Origin: Rheum nobile
Taxonomy: Eukaryota; Streptophyta; Magnoliopsida; Caryophyllales; Polygonaceae
Length of the DNA: 64,000 nt
NCBI GenBank assembly: GCA_027886185.1
Contig: WOAB01000619.1
Location: forward strand, 1,798,001 to 1,862,000
Direction of reading: 5' to 3'
The notes under the pieces are model-generated. The model was not told the DNA's origin. It saw nothing but the letters and a program-made list of their open reading frames with translations, and searched no databases. This document shows, piece after piece, positions 22,268-32,787 of this stretch. The number at the start of each line of letters is the position of its first letter. The first letter of the stretch is position 1. The translations under genes were made by a program, and so were the position numbers.

Positions 22268-23500
22268 CATTTGCACCTATACAGACTTTCAGCCCTAAGG
22301 GTATTGAGCTTTTTGGTAACTTCAGGAGTTAGTAATCCTTGGTGAGCATTCATGGCAGCCCTTTTGCTAATGAACATTTTCATAAGTTGTCTCCTAATCC
22401 ACTCACACATAGATAGGATGGGCATCTCTCTAGCCTCCAGGATACAACTGTTAAAGGACTCACATGCATTATTTAGCAACATATATGATTTCACATAGTG
22501 TCTAAATGCATGTGGAGACCATGTGGAGGGGTTTGAATCCATAAGGTATTTGAAAGCCCCCTCATCCATTGTTCTTATTTTCTCCGTTGCCAACTCAAAA
22601 TCAGGTGTAGTTGTAGCCTTTGCAGTTGTCCATACAGCATCTTTGAATGATTTCTCGGGCCATTTCACCTTGAAGTTGTTATGGAGATGTCTAACACAGA
22701 CCCTAGTATCACTCATGGGAACAACCAAATGCAAGGCCTCTAGCAAACCCTGCATATAAGACACATTATGGTCAATATAACTAAACATTAAAATTCAAAT
22801 ATTAAGTTATGCAAACAAGTCATAACCTTTTGCCTGTCTGACATGAAAGTCAGAGGTTGATCACCACCAATGTCTTGAATCAAGTTTTCCAGGAACCATA
22901 TCCATGTTTCCTTTCTCTCTGTCTCTACAACTGGAAAGGCTATTAGGAAAATATTCGCATTGCCATCTTAGCCCACTATAGAGAGTACTTGTCCAGTGTA
23001 TGCCCCCTTTAAATGACATCCATCTAGGCCCACAATTGGCCTACAACCAGCAATAAAACCTTGCTTACATGCTTTGAGACAAACATAAATTCTCTTAAAA
23101 ATAGGCCTCTCAGGATGTTCCTCACGTCTCACAACACTGTGCTACCCTCATTCCATTGAAGGATTGTAGCAGCATAATCTCATACTTTTGCATATTGTTC
23201 TGGGCATATCCTTGTGTCATCAAGATGGCCCTCAGCCTAGCCCTCCAAGTTTGATGATATGTGATGTTCACGATAGTGCTCTCTTTTCATTGTCATTATA
23301 AATTGTTTGATCCTTCACTGTGAATCATCTTTGTAATGCTCCAAGTACCTTTCAGCAAGCCTCATGGAATTCATCTTTGTGTTCTTATCTTGCCACCCAC
23401 ACTCATGCTTTGGAATAAAAGTCTTCAGTTGAAAACTACCATTTGTTCCCATTCTCCTAGCACAAGCCTTAAACCCACACAAATTTTCCTTACATACACA
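22268..23500 (-). pseudogene. MULE (mudrA-type) transposase, N-terminal and DDE part
   Basis: On the minus strand the order is an N-terminal zinc domain remnant (FIPKHECGWQ near 23400), KRIYVCLKACKQGFIAGCRPIVGLDGCHLKG (the first catalytic Asp region, about 23000-23095), then FLENLIQDIGGDQ..FMSDRQK. A GT...AG intron follows at about 22750-22826, then GLLEALHLVVP and CVRHLHNNFK, with a helical region to 22268. A TAA at 22968-22970 breaks LSIVG*DGN. There are further frame changes upstream of 23100. The gene would have moved a Mutator-like element. No terminal inverted repeats were recognised. Confidence 0.75.
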
Positions 23501-23511
23501 CTTCTTCCTGT

Positions 23512-23855
23512 CGTCTTATTAGCCTACGAGCTGCAAGGGCATGAGCTGCCATCTTATTAGCCTACGGGTTGCAAGGGCACGAGCTGCCATCTTATTAGCC
23601 TACGGGCTACAAGGGCACGAGTTGTCATCCCATTCTATTAGCCTACCGACTGCAAGGGCACGAGCTGTCATCTTATTCTATTAGCCGACGGGCTGTAGGG
23701 GCACGAGCTGCCATCTTATTAGCATACAGGTTACAGGGGCACAAGCTTCCATCTTATTATATTAGCCTATGGGCAGCAGGGCACGGACGCCATCAATCTT
23801 TATTTCATTAGCCTTGGGCTACAAGGGCACGAGCTACTGCACAAGACCATCTCAG
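23512..23855. repeat. Tandem array, 38-bp unit
   Basis: About eight copies of a 38-base unit built around TTAGCCTACGGGCTGCAAGG and ending GCACGAGCTGCCATC. Some copies gain 5-6 bases (CCATTCTA). It is the first of three arrays ahead of the short LTR at 25305. Confidence 0.85.
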
Positions 23856-24134
23856 AACAAAAATTGTATTAGCTTTCACGCTAGCTGTAACACTATGAGA
23901 AATTGCACTAGCTTCTACGCTAGCTGCAACGCTAAGAAAGCATAGAGCGGAACTCCTAAGTACAGGAAGCAAAGTTTGGCAGATGCAAGGGGCAAAGAGT
24001 CAGCTAAGTGCCCAACAACCAAGACCCATGGCACGTTAGGGGCCCGCTAAAGAGCGTAACCGAGTTCGCAAGATGCAACTCACCTAGGCCGAGTCACGGG
24101 CTACAACGAGTCAGTAAGTTTCTGCTCTCCTGTA
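23856..24134. other. Linker between tandem arrays
   Basis: Two imperfect copies of a GCTTYYACGCTAGCTGYAAC phrase (about 23872 and 23911), then unique sequence. No gene is seen. Confidence 0.5.
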
Positions 24135-24725
24135 ACTGTCTCGGATCACAACCAAGCCCGAGTCGGCAAGTGCCGCTCAAATAGGCCGCGACGTGGGCCA
24201 TGGCGGGTCGGTAAGTGCCGCATCCCCATGACCACTCCAGATTACAACCAAGCCCGAGCCGGCAAGTGCCGCTCAAATAGGCCGCGACGTGGGCCATGGC
24301 GGGTCGGTAAGTGTGGCATCCCCATGACCACTCCGGATTACAACCAAGCCCGAGCCGGCAAGTGCCGCTCAAATAGGCCGCTACGTGGGCCATGGCGGGT
24401 CGGTAAGTGCCGCATCTCCACGACCACTCCAGATTACAACTAAGCCCGAGTCGGCAAGTGCAGCTCAAATAGGCCGTGACGTGGGCCATGGCGGGTCGGT
24501 AAGTGTCGCATCCCCATGACCACTCCGGATTACAACCAAGCCCAAGCCGGCAAGTGCCGCTCAAATAGGCCGCGATGTGGGCCATGGCGGGTCGGTAAGT
24601 GTCGCATCCCCATGACTACTCCGGATTACAACCAAGTCCAAGCTGGCAAGAGCCACTCAATAGGCCGCGACGTGGGCCATGGTGGGTCAGAAAATGCCGC
24701 ATCCCCATAACCACTCCGGATTTCA
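24135..24725. repeat. Tandem array, 96-bp unit
   Basis: The phrase GCTCAAATAGGCCG recurs at 24175, 24271, 24367, 24463 and 24559, exactly 96 bases apart, with a sixth degenerate copy near 24653. Because 96 is a multiple of three, a minus-strand frame of 163 codons (24585-24094) stays open with a 32-residue repeat. I regard that ORF as a by-product. Confidence 0.9.
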
Positions 24726-24779
24726 ACTCAACGTTCAAGCAGATGTCGAGTAAACAGCCCGAATAGGGAAAAATAGCAA

Positions 24780-25215
24780 CCACACAGGCCGTGCGGTACC
24801 CTCGAGTTTTCTGTCAGAAATAAAATGTTGAACGCACGGCCGTGCGGTCCCTTCAATTTTTTCGAGAAATCAGATCACCACATGCACGGCCGTGCATTTT
24901 ACCGCACAGGCCGTGCGATGCTCTCGTCTTTTCAGCAAGAAAAATAAAGTGCCGACCGCACGGCTGTGCGTTTTTCCGCACAGGTCGTGCGGTGCTCTCG
25001 GCTTTTCAGCAAGATAATTAAAAGTGTTGACCGCACGGCCATGCATTTTTCCGCACCGGCCGTGCAGTGCTCTCGGCTTTTCAGCCATAAAATTAAAAGC
25101 ACCGACCGCACGGCCGTGCGTTTTTTTGCACATGTCGTGCGGTCCCCTCGATTTTTCCGAGAAATCAGATCACTGCCTGCACGGCCGTGCATTTTTCCGC
25201 ACCGGTCATGCGGTG
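24780..25215. repeat. Tandem array of GC-rich palindromes, about 73-bp unit
   Basis: About six units, each with two GC-rich palindromes (GCACGGCCGTGC followed by a GCACNGGYCGTGC variant) separated by T-rich linkers such as CTCTCGGCTTTTCAGCAAG. CGCACGGCCGTGCG is a perfect 14-base palindrome. Some arms carry CG/TG changes (GGTCGTGC, GGCCATGC) that weaken the pairing. Confidence 0.88.
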
Positions 25216-25304
25216 CTCTCGACTTGCTACTTAAAAATCAGACCCGTACGGTCCACTTGGTCGGTTCTTCGAACCCGGTGCCTCCGAAGACCCGAGGGGC
25301 AAAA

Positions 25305-25705
25305 TGATGAGGGAAATTCCACTTTCCCTATTTATTTTTAATTAGCTATTTTCCCCAATAAAGGATATATAATTGTGGATAAAAAGTAAGATATAATAGC
25401 AGTCTTTTATTCATTAAAAGCACTTAATGGGCCTATTAAGTAATAAGCCCATAATGAAGCTAGCATGGGAGGCTCAGGTATTAAGTATTCTAATGTCCTA
25501 GCTCTCTTTCTTTCTCTTCTACATTCTTCTCCCTCTTGGCTGGCACCATTGATTATGGAGAGCTTTTGGCCTGACTTGAGCGTCGGAGGGTCTTTCAGGG
25601 GAAAAGCCCCGCCCTTTGACATTTCTCTATGTTTGCAGGCTACGGGAAGGGTGATCGGAGAGTACCGGAGATTGCCGGAATTGCAGGTCCTCGTCGTCGT
25701 CATCA
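25305..25705 (+). repeat. Short LTR, probably 3' LTR of a Tat-type gypsy element
   Basis: It starts TGATGAGGG directly after a purine-rich tract (CCCGAGGGGCAAAA) and ends CGTCATCA, giving TGATGA...TCATCA termini and 401 bp. GACTTGAGCGTCGGAGGG near 25573 is typical of the transcribed part of Tat/Ogre LTRs. With the arrays upstream, this fits the Tat layout of tandem-repeat 3' UTR then 3' LTR. The matching 5' LTR is not in the window. Confidence 0.55.
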
Positions 25706-25904
25706 ATATTTACTATGGTACAAATTCATGCTACCACACTATGATTAAGAAACTGAAAAAAAACAGAAGTAGTATCATGTATGCATAAATCAGAATATAT
25801 ATATGTTCATTAATTAGCTCATTAGCACTTCAGAAGGAATCAGGATCACTTACAAGCCACCAAAATAAGTACAATGGGGTATGTTTTGTGTAAATATGTT
25901 ACAT
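25706..25904. other. Intergenic gap
   Basis: AT-rich sequence between the LTR and the truncated SAUR. It probably includes the displaced 3' flank of that gene. No feature is seen. Confidence 0.5.
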
Positions 25905-26105
25905 CTATGAACTTGAAAAGAAGAAGTCTTGGAACAAAGGGTGGTTCAAGCAAGACAATGGCACCACATAACGCCTCTTGTGTTCGTCGTTGAGTCCAAC
26001 GTAAACTACAAGATGGCCTTTTTGTTGGTTGTTCCTGCTGGAAAGAGAGCATGGTTTGAGAACTCTTGTGTTGTTTGAGATCACACAAGGCAAACGGAAA
26101 CCCAT
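25905..26105 (-). pseudogene. Truncated SAUR gene
   Basis: The minus-strand start ATG is at 26105. The protein opens MGFRLPCVISN, as in many SAURs, and reaches the core GHLVVYVG...RRYVVPLSCLNHPLFQDF. It then diverges and stops at 25905-25907 after 66 residues. The second half of the SAUR domain (EEEFGF..PMGGLTIPC) is missing, so it is truncated compared with the usual 90 or so residues. An L1 element is inserted about 80 bases upstream of the ATG, in the leader. It belongs to a local SAUR cluster with 32521 and 34309. Confidence 0.75.
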
Positions 26106-26315
26106 GATGCAATTAGAATTTGATTTGGGAGGTAGTGAAAGAAGAGCTTGATTATTGAAGAATGAGAGTTTTGATTTGAGACTAAGGAGCTTGTTGGGAG
26201 TCGGACTAAAGAATGCATTGAGTCTTTTCCCGCTCTCTCGGTGATCTCCCTTAGGCGATTTCTTGCCGGTGAAGCAAGCCAACCAATCGGCTGGATTGGC
26301 GGCGATTGATCGTGA

Positions 26316-27779
26316 ATGAACTCTCCGACGGGCGTGACGACCAGGTTCATGAAGAAGACAGGTCGTGGTGGTGGTTCGAAGACTGTTTCGACTTCAAATC
26401 CAATTGAACGGAGTAAATCTGATTCTCCCTCGGCGGCGAGGTTAGGTTCTCCGGCTCTGAGTAAAATTCCGATTTCGGTCGCAAATTTGTCTTCAAATTC
26501 GCATGGTCTTGATCTTCTTGTGAATATGATTGAGCAACGTGTTGAGAATAATCGTTCTATTCCTCATTCTGCGCAAAGAGTAGTCGATTTGTGTACGAAT
26601 GTCTTGATTCAGGCGAAATCTAGTGATTGAACCGCTGAGGAGCATTCTAAATCTGTGATTGATCTAAAATCTGTGATGGATCTTCAGTCTAAGAAATCCG
26701 TTGAGGATGGAGTTACTAAGAAGAATAGGATGAGATCGACGTTGCATAAACTTGAGTCGATCGAACTGGAAGATAAGGAAATATATGAATTCTCTGCGGA
26801 AGAGGTTAAAATTGAAGCTGATACCTGGAAGTTTACTCTTATTGGAGCGATTATGGGGAAACAAACTTCGTTTGATGAGATGCTTAATTTCATCAAGGAA
26901 AATTGGGGGAATTTTGTTCCAGATGTGCAAGTAAAACGGAATGGTATCTGGATTTTCAGATTTGGATGTCAAGAACAATTGGAGTGGGTTGAAAAGAATG
27001 GTCCGTGGTTAGTGGAAGGCATCAAACCTTTGGCTTTGATGAAATGGTTCCCTGGGACTGCTGTTAACTGGTCCAGCTTCAAGGCTGTTCCAGCGTGGGT
27101 TCAAATCAGAAACTTAGATCCTATATTTTTCTCGAAACATATGCTAAGTGTGATGGGAATCTTAGTGGGACAACCTTTGTGTATGGATGATTTTACAGCT
27201 AATGGGAGTAAAGTTTCTTATGCTCGACTTTTGGTTATGGTTAGTGTACAGGATATACAAAGGGAGGCAGTGGTTCTCAAAGGACCTGATGGCAGAATTT
27301 ACAAGTATAGAATTTGGTTTGAGTGGGTTCCATGGTGCTGTGCTCGATGCAAGACTTTTGGGCATAATGACAGAGGCTGTTGGCATCAGAGGCGTCAGAA
27401 TGGAACTCAGGGGACTGGACATAAGCAAGTAGAGACACAAGGGGGTAAAGCTTGGGTTCGGAAAGTGGATTCTGATCAGGAGAAGAATGATGATCCTGCT
27501 AATAATATGGTTACCGAGGCTCATGAATGTGTTGAAAATGAAAGTGAAGGATGTCATGATGGGAAGCCAAATGCTAATGATGGACGAAGTATTGATCCTT
27601 TGCAGCAGAAGTTAAAAGCAGTTGAGGTTCCTAAACCTTCCCAGAAACAACAGAAGAGTAAAGGCAAGAATAAATCTCATACTTATAGCTCTGTCTTGCA
27701 GTCTTCTCAGAATATGAGTACCTCTATTTCTTCAGGGATTGGGAGTGGTAGCAGCTCCAAAAGTAATCCCAATGGCTGA
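26316..27779 (+). pseudogene. LINE ORF1 (DUF4283-like domain and zinc knuckle)
   Basis: An ATG at 26316 (or 26346) opens a frame that runs to TGA 27777-27779, with one internal TGA at 26628-26630 (CGA to TGA would explain it). The middle part (about 26810-27250) matches the plant LINE ORF1 domain often called DUF4283 (WKFTLIGAIMG, WIFRFGCQEQLEWV, GPWLVEG, VPAWVQIRNL). A zinc knuckle CARCKTFGHNDRGC follows at about 27345. The C-terminal 130 residues are low-complexity and charged. ORF1 protein binds the element RNA in the related L1 families. Confidence 0.78.
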
Positions 27780-30700
27780 AGTTTGTTTTGGTGTTTGGAA
27801 CACTAGGGGTTGTTGCTGTTCCCCTAGAATTAGAATGGTTAAAGATATGGTTAGGAAGAATAATTTGAGTGTTGTTGCTTTTCTTGAGACTAAGATACCT
27901 AAGAATAAAGAGATGGATGTGGCCAGTCGATTAATGAAACATTGGCCCTTTGTGACTAATAGTTCTCCTTTGGAGAGAGGCAGAATATGGCTGACCTGGG
28001 ACTCAACTCTTATGAATGTCTCGGTGATCTCACTCTCAAGGCAGATGGTTTATTGTTTCATTGCTAGTAGAGATGGGCAGATTTCTTTCTCTGCTTCCTT
28101 TGTCTATCCTTTTAATGCTCAGAGTGGTAGATTAGATCTTTGGAGGGAGCTGGCTAGTATATCTCAGACTATTAATGGGCCTTGGGCTATTACTGGTGAC
28201 TTTAACTGTGTCCTTAATACTGATGAGAAGCTTTCTTATAGACATAATGTGAGGATTGGTAATGAGTTGGCTGATGTTTTGGAGATTTTGAATGTCCATG
28301 ATCATGTCTTCTCTGGGGCAAAATATACTTGGAGTAATCAGCAAGAGGGTGTTGATAGGATTGCTTGCAAATTAGATAGGATGCTAATCAACAAAGATTA
28401 GAAGGCTGCTTTTCCTGCCTCTAGGGTGTTTTTCTCTGATCCCAGTATCTCTGACCATTCTCCCTGTGTAGTGCAGGTTAATCCTACCCAGGGGTTTAAG
28501 AAAATTCCATTTAAGTTCAGGAACTTCTGGACAGAGGAGGAGGATTATGCAGAATTGGTTAAGAATGCTTGGCAAAGGCCAATTCAGGGTACAGCTCAGT
28601 TTGTTGTTGCTGCTAAGTTGAAGAGAGTGAAAGTTGAGTTGAAGAATTGGCAGAAAGGGAGGTTCAGAAAACTTGAAGTGATGGTAGAGGAGTGTGTTGA
28701 CAAGCTCAAAGTTGCACATGATGTTTTGCAGAATGATTTTTCTAACACTTTGTATCAGCAGGCTGTTCAAGTGGCTAAAGATGAGCTTAATCTCAGGCTT
28801 ACCCAGTTGCATAGCTTCACTGCTCAACGGGCTAAGATTGACTGGATAAATCTAGGTGAGGAAACTTCTTCCATCTTCTACAATGGTATTAAGGCTAGTA
28901 AGGCTAGATGTACAATTTTTACATTGAAAAATAGTAATGGTACTACTCTGGATACACAAGTTGATATAGAGAAGGAGATTCTTGACTTCTATATAGGTCT
29001 GTTTGGTAAGGCTATTCCTTCTGTTAGCCTTAATTTTGAGAACTATGGAGGTGCTAAGATTCGTGAAGAATGTCATGGTAGTCTATGCAGTGTGCCTAGT
29101 CCACAGGACATCAAAAATGTTGTGTTTGGAATGGGGAATCTTAAATCCCCTAGGCCTGATGGTTTTGGGAGTTGGTTCTTCAAGAATAGTTGGGAACTTA
29201 TTCAGGAAGATGTATGTGCTGCTATAGGTGAATTTTTTAGCAGGGGAAGACTCTTAAGGCAAACAAATGCTACCTTTGTTTGCCTAATTCCTAAAGTTGC
29301 CCATCCTTTCTTGGTTAAAGAATTTAGGCCCATTTCTTGCTGTAATACAATGCTGAAGATCATCTCCAAGGTCTTGGTGCTGAAGTTGAGACCCTTCCTT
29401 GATGAAATCATTTCTATAAATCAAGGTGCATTTGTCCCTGGGAGATCCATTACCCATAATATGATTGTGGCTGGGGAACTGGTGAAAGGTTATGATAGTG
29501 TTAGTATTTCCCCTAGATGTATGCTCCAAATTGATCTTCAGAAAGCATATGATAGTGTGTCCTGGGAGTATTTGGAGCAGTGCTTGTTATTTCTCAATTT
29601 CCCTAGGCAGCTTATCTCATGGATTATGGAGTGTGTTAGTACTCCTTGCTTCTCTGTGATTATAAATGGAGAAGCTAGAGGCTTCTTTGAAGGAAAAATA
29701 GGATTAAGGCAGGGTGATCTTCTCTCTCCATTCCTCTTTGTTATTGTTATGGAAGTTTTTGCAAGGAAGATGAGGTTGATGAGTACTAACAGAGAGTTCA
29801 GATTCCATCCGAAATGCAAGCAGTTGCAGCTCACCAATATTGTTTTTGCTGATGATCTACTTATTTTTTGCAAGCCTACCATACCTTCTCTAAAGTTGAT
29901 CAAGCAGTGTTTGAATGATTTTGGCCAGGAATCAGGTTTGATTGCTAATCCTGCTAAGTCTAAAGTATTTTTTGGAGGTTTGAGTGATGATAGGCAGAGG
30001 GCTTGTTCTACTGTGCTCAGTTTCAGTACAGGTACATTTCCTGTTAAATACCTTGGCACTCCTTTACACTCTAAGAGATTACTGGCTAGTGCATTTGATC
30101 CTCTTCTGAACAGAATCAAGAGTGTGATTCAAAACAGAAGTGCAAGGAAGCTCTCTTATGCAGGAAGAGCTCAGATAATCAGAGCTATCCTTGAGGGTGT
30201 TGTGTCTTTCTGGATGAAAGTTATCTTCATTCCTAAGAAGGTTATAAAAAGAATTGATTCTATATGCAGGGCTTTCCTTTGGTCAGGTGAAGTGGAAAGT
30301 CGAAGATGTCTTGTGGCTTGGGAGGAAGTTTGTAGGCCTTTTATTGAGGGTGGCCTGAATTTTAAAGAACTTCTCTCTTGGAATGACACCCTAATGTTTC
30401 ACCTTATATATGAATTGCATAAAGGTAAGGTAAACGTGTGGACCATGTGGGCTAGGAAGCACCTTACTAAGGAGACTTCTATCTGGCTTGTGGAGGCTCT
30501 TCCTTGTAGTTCTGTGGAATGGAAGCATCTTGTGATGATTAAGAATAAGGTACTGACTCATAGAGATGATAATGTGGATGATGAGCATTTTCTTTCCAAG
30601 TGCAATGGCAAGATGGATAGCCAATGCCTTTATAACATGCTCAGGAACAATTCTCAGGAAAGGTTCTGGTGTGGTGTTGTATGGACTGGTGTTCAACCAA

Positions 30701-31170
30701 AGAAGTGGAGTTTCATCTGTTGGTTGGCTACCCTTGGTCGACTCCCTACTGCAAGCAAGCTGCACAGATGGGGCCTCATTCCCTCAGCCAGATGTGTGTT
30801 GTGTCAGGATGATGAAGAAGATGAGAGTCACCTTTGGTTTGGTTGCCCGGTTATCACAGAAGTTGTTCAGATTGTAATGGAGTGGCAAAGGGTTAGCACT
30901 CGGAAAAATAACTTGATTGATTGGTGGGCTTGGTTTGCTCAATGTAGGAGGAGGAACAACAATATCTACCAAAGCAAGTTGTTGAGTTTGATTGGCATTA
31001 TCTACCATACCTGGAGAATGAGAAATGATGTTATTTTCAGAGAGAATGTTGTGGCTTCGCCAGTTCAGTGTGCAGCCAGTGTGATAGAGGAGTGCAAGCT
31101 CAGAATTCTGCATAAGGTGAAGATTAGTGGCAGAAGAGGAAGAGCTCTTAGGAGGAGGCTCCGGATTTGA
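27772..31170 (+). pseudogene. LINE ORF2: endonuclease and reverse transcriptase
   Basis: ATG 27772 overlaps the ORF1 stop within ATGGCTGA, which suggests termination-reinitiation. The endonuclease (about residues 5-230) has WNTRG, FLETK, ITGDFNCVL and SDHSP. A TAG at 28399-28401 replaces Trp (TGG to TAG) within it. Reverse transcriptase follows with FRPISCCN, QGAFVPGRSI, LQIDLQKAYD, GLRQGDLLSPFLF and catalytic FADD near 29848. The C-terminus has the zf-RVT domain (WSFICWLATLGRLPTASKL...CVLC..DEDESHLWFGC). The frame spans 1133 codons including the stop. It would nick DNA and prime reverse transcription. Confidence 0.85.
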
Positions 31171-31442
31171 GTCCTTGTTTCTTTGACTTGGTTTGTAGTT
31201 GTTTGTTTGTATTTTGTTGATTGGTCTTTGTTAGGTTGGTTTTGAGTTGATTGTTTTTGTTGCTTATTGCTCTTGTCTGCGTGCAGGCTTTACTTTGTTA
31301 GGCTTGGTTGGTTTTCTGGGTTTGTCCTTGTATTGTTTTTAGTTGTTGTTTTGGTCTTTGTTTGGTTTACATTGGTGCATGTAAATAGGACGTTGGGCCT
31401 TATTCCCAATTTATCAATACAATTTACCGTTTGGCTAAAAAA
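31171..31442 (+). other. 3' UTR of the LINE
   Basis: GT-rich sequence with TTGGTTTG-type phrases, ending in a CAATTTACCGTTTGGC tail and a short A run, usual for plant L1 elements. Confidence 0.7.
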
Positions 31443-31459
31443 AAGGAGCTTCTTGGAAG

Positions 31460-32450
31460 AAAGAGGGATCTTGTGTAGAGTACGTACTTGAAATTGTGAC
31501 CAAATTTATAGATGGAAATATGTCACCAGCAAATGAACAACTTCACATGGGTTTGTTTTGTTTATTCGGTGCTCTCAAAGCACTCTTAACACTTGACACC
31601 TCCATATTACTACATATTTTTGGAGACCCAAATGCTCCCTTGATTATAATGGACAATGAGAAAATTTGAATAAGTGGGTTATCAACTCGTCTGCCATCAA
31701 TTTTAGTCGTAGGTTAAAAACCGGATGTTGAATGATGACAATACAAAATGTCCCCATTCTTAAGTGCGAAAATGAGTTATAAAGTCAAGTATTTAATGAT
31801 TCAATCTAGCCCTAGTTTCCCCATTAACAAAACAATTAATTCTTGTCTTAACAATGTAACATTGTGAAAATCCAATCGGCAATAAGAGTAGTCCACCAAC
31901 CTTATATACTAGGCTTAATTATGTTCCAAATTCAGATGTAAAATGTTATATTCGAACAAAAATAGTCCGCATGGAGGATCAACTGCATTTGATACCTGAT
32001 TCATTTCTGATCGGTAATCACTCATCCTAAATGGCCAAGAAGGATATAATAACAATAGCAAAGCTATGATTTGTTTTGCTATAAGAAATTTGTGTCTCAC
32101 ATTAACACACGCATCTATCTCAATAATGACACTGTTTAAAAGCTATGCTGAATAATGCATCTACAACTTCACATGGACTTGTTATCCAATTACCTAACTT
32201 TGTAAGTTGGATTGTATGTTATATCTTCAGTATCAGCCGGTTGACAACTGGTCTTAGCAATTAGCCCAACTTTAAGTGGACACTGGCACACAAAAGAAGG
32301 AGAAGAACTACCACACATGTATATATATATATATCAAAAGCATTAATCATGGTGACCAAAGGAACATGTGGGGCTTGTTGTTATGCATAGATATAGTGGT
32401 GCAAGATTGATTTGGTAGGGTCATTCCTGAATTACCCAGTTTCAGAAAGT
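31460..32450. other. Intergenic region
   Basis: AT-rich with no gene. It holds the upstream region displaced by the LINE and a (TA)n run at about 32320-32333. Confidence 0.6.
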
Positions 32451-32520
32451 TGAGATACCATCACCAACAGGCTCCGCGGTCTATAAGTATATCACCATCA
32501 AATCTTTCTATCTTCTTCCA

Positions 32521-32787
32521 ATGCACAACAAGAAAGCTTTGGGATTTCGGTGGCCAGCTTCCGCAATCTCAAACACCAAAAAAGCTCTCCGGCTGCATTC
32601 CGTGTTCAAGAAGAAGCAGGCAGAAGTTCCAAGAGGCCACATTGCAGTTTATGTGGGAGATGAAGAGAACGGATTCGGTCATCCTATGGGCGGCCTTACT
32701 TTTCCCTGCAATGAAGACACGTTTACGGGTCTTGCCTGCCAATTGGATCAGTCCTTGCGAGGATCACGAACAAGGGACTTTCTATAG
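32521..32787 (+). pseudogene. SAUR gene with internal deletion
   Basis: ATG 32521 starts a frame of 88 codons beginning MHNKKALGFRW and reaching VPRGHIAVYVGDEENG. It then jumps directly to FGHPMGGLTFPCNEDTF. Compared with the intact neighbour at 34309, about 25 residues (the RYTVPIWYLSHPSFQELL part of the domain) are missing, and the C-terminus (DQSLRGSRTRDFL) is read from non-homologous sequence. A TATA-like CTATAAGTATA lies at 32481. The core of the domain is lost, so I call it a pseudogene, although the frame is open. Confidence 0.75.

Larger units (their letters stand above)
26201..31442 (+). mobile_element. L1-type LINE, essentially full length
   Basis: It carries two ORFs (ORF1 and EN-RT ORF2) and ends in a short A run (GTTTGGCTAAAAAAAA). 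Flanks AAGGAGCTTGTTGGGAG (26184-26200) and AAGGAGCTTCTTGGAAG (31443-31459) are a 17-bp target duplication with two mismatches. The insertion lies in the leader of the minus-strand SAUR. One stop in each ORF makes this copy inactive as it stands. Confidence 0.88.

Noticed and set aside
24094..24585. 163-codon minus-strand ORF with 32-residue repeats
   Set aside because: It follows from the 96-bp tandem unit being a multiple of three. No start context, no known domain, and the array is untranslated sequence in a retroelement.
24780..25215. CRISPR-like array
   Set aside because: Spacers are themselves repeated and the repeats are long palindromic pairs in plant retroelement DNA. There are no cas genes.
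24870..25307. Several overlapping ORFs on both strands over the palindromic array
   Set aside because: Palindromic repeats give similar open frames in both directions. They are composition artefacts.
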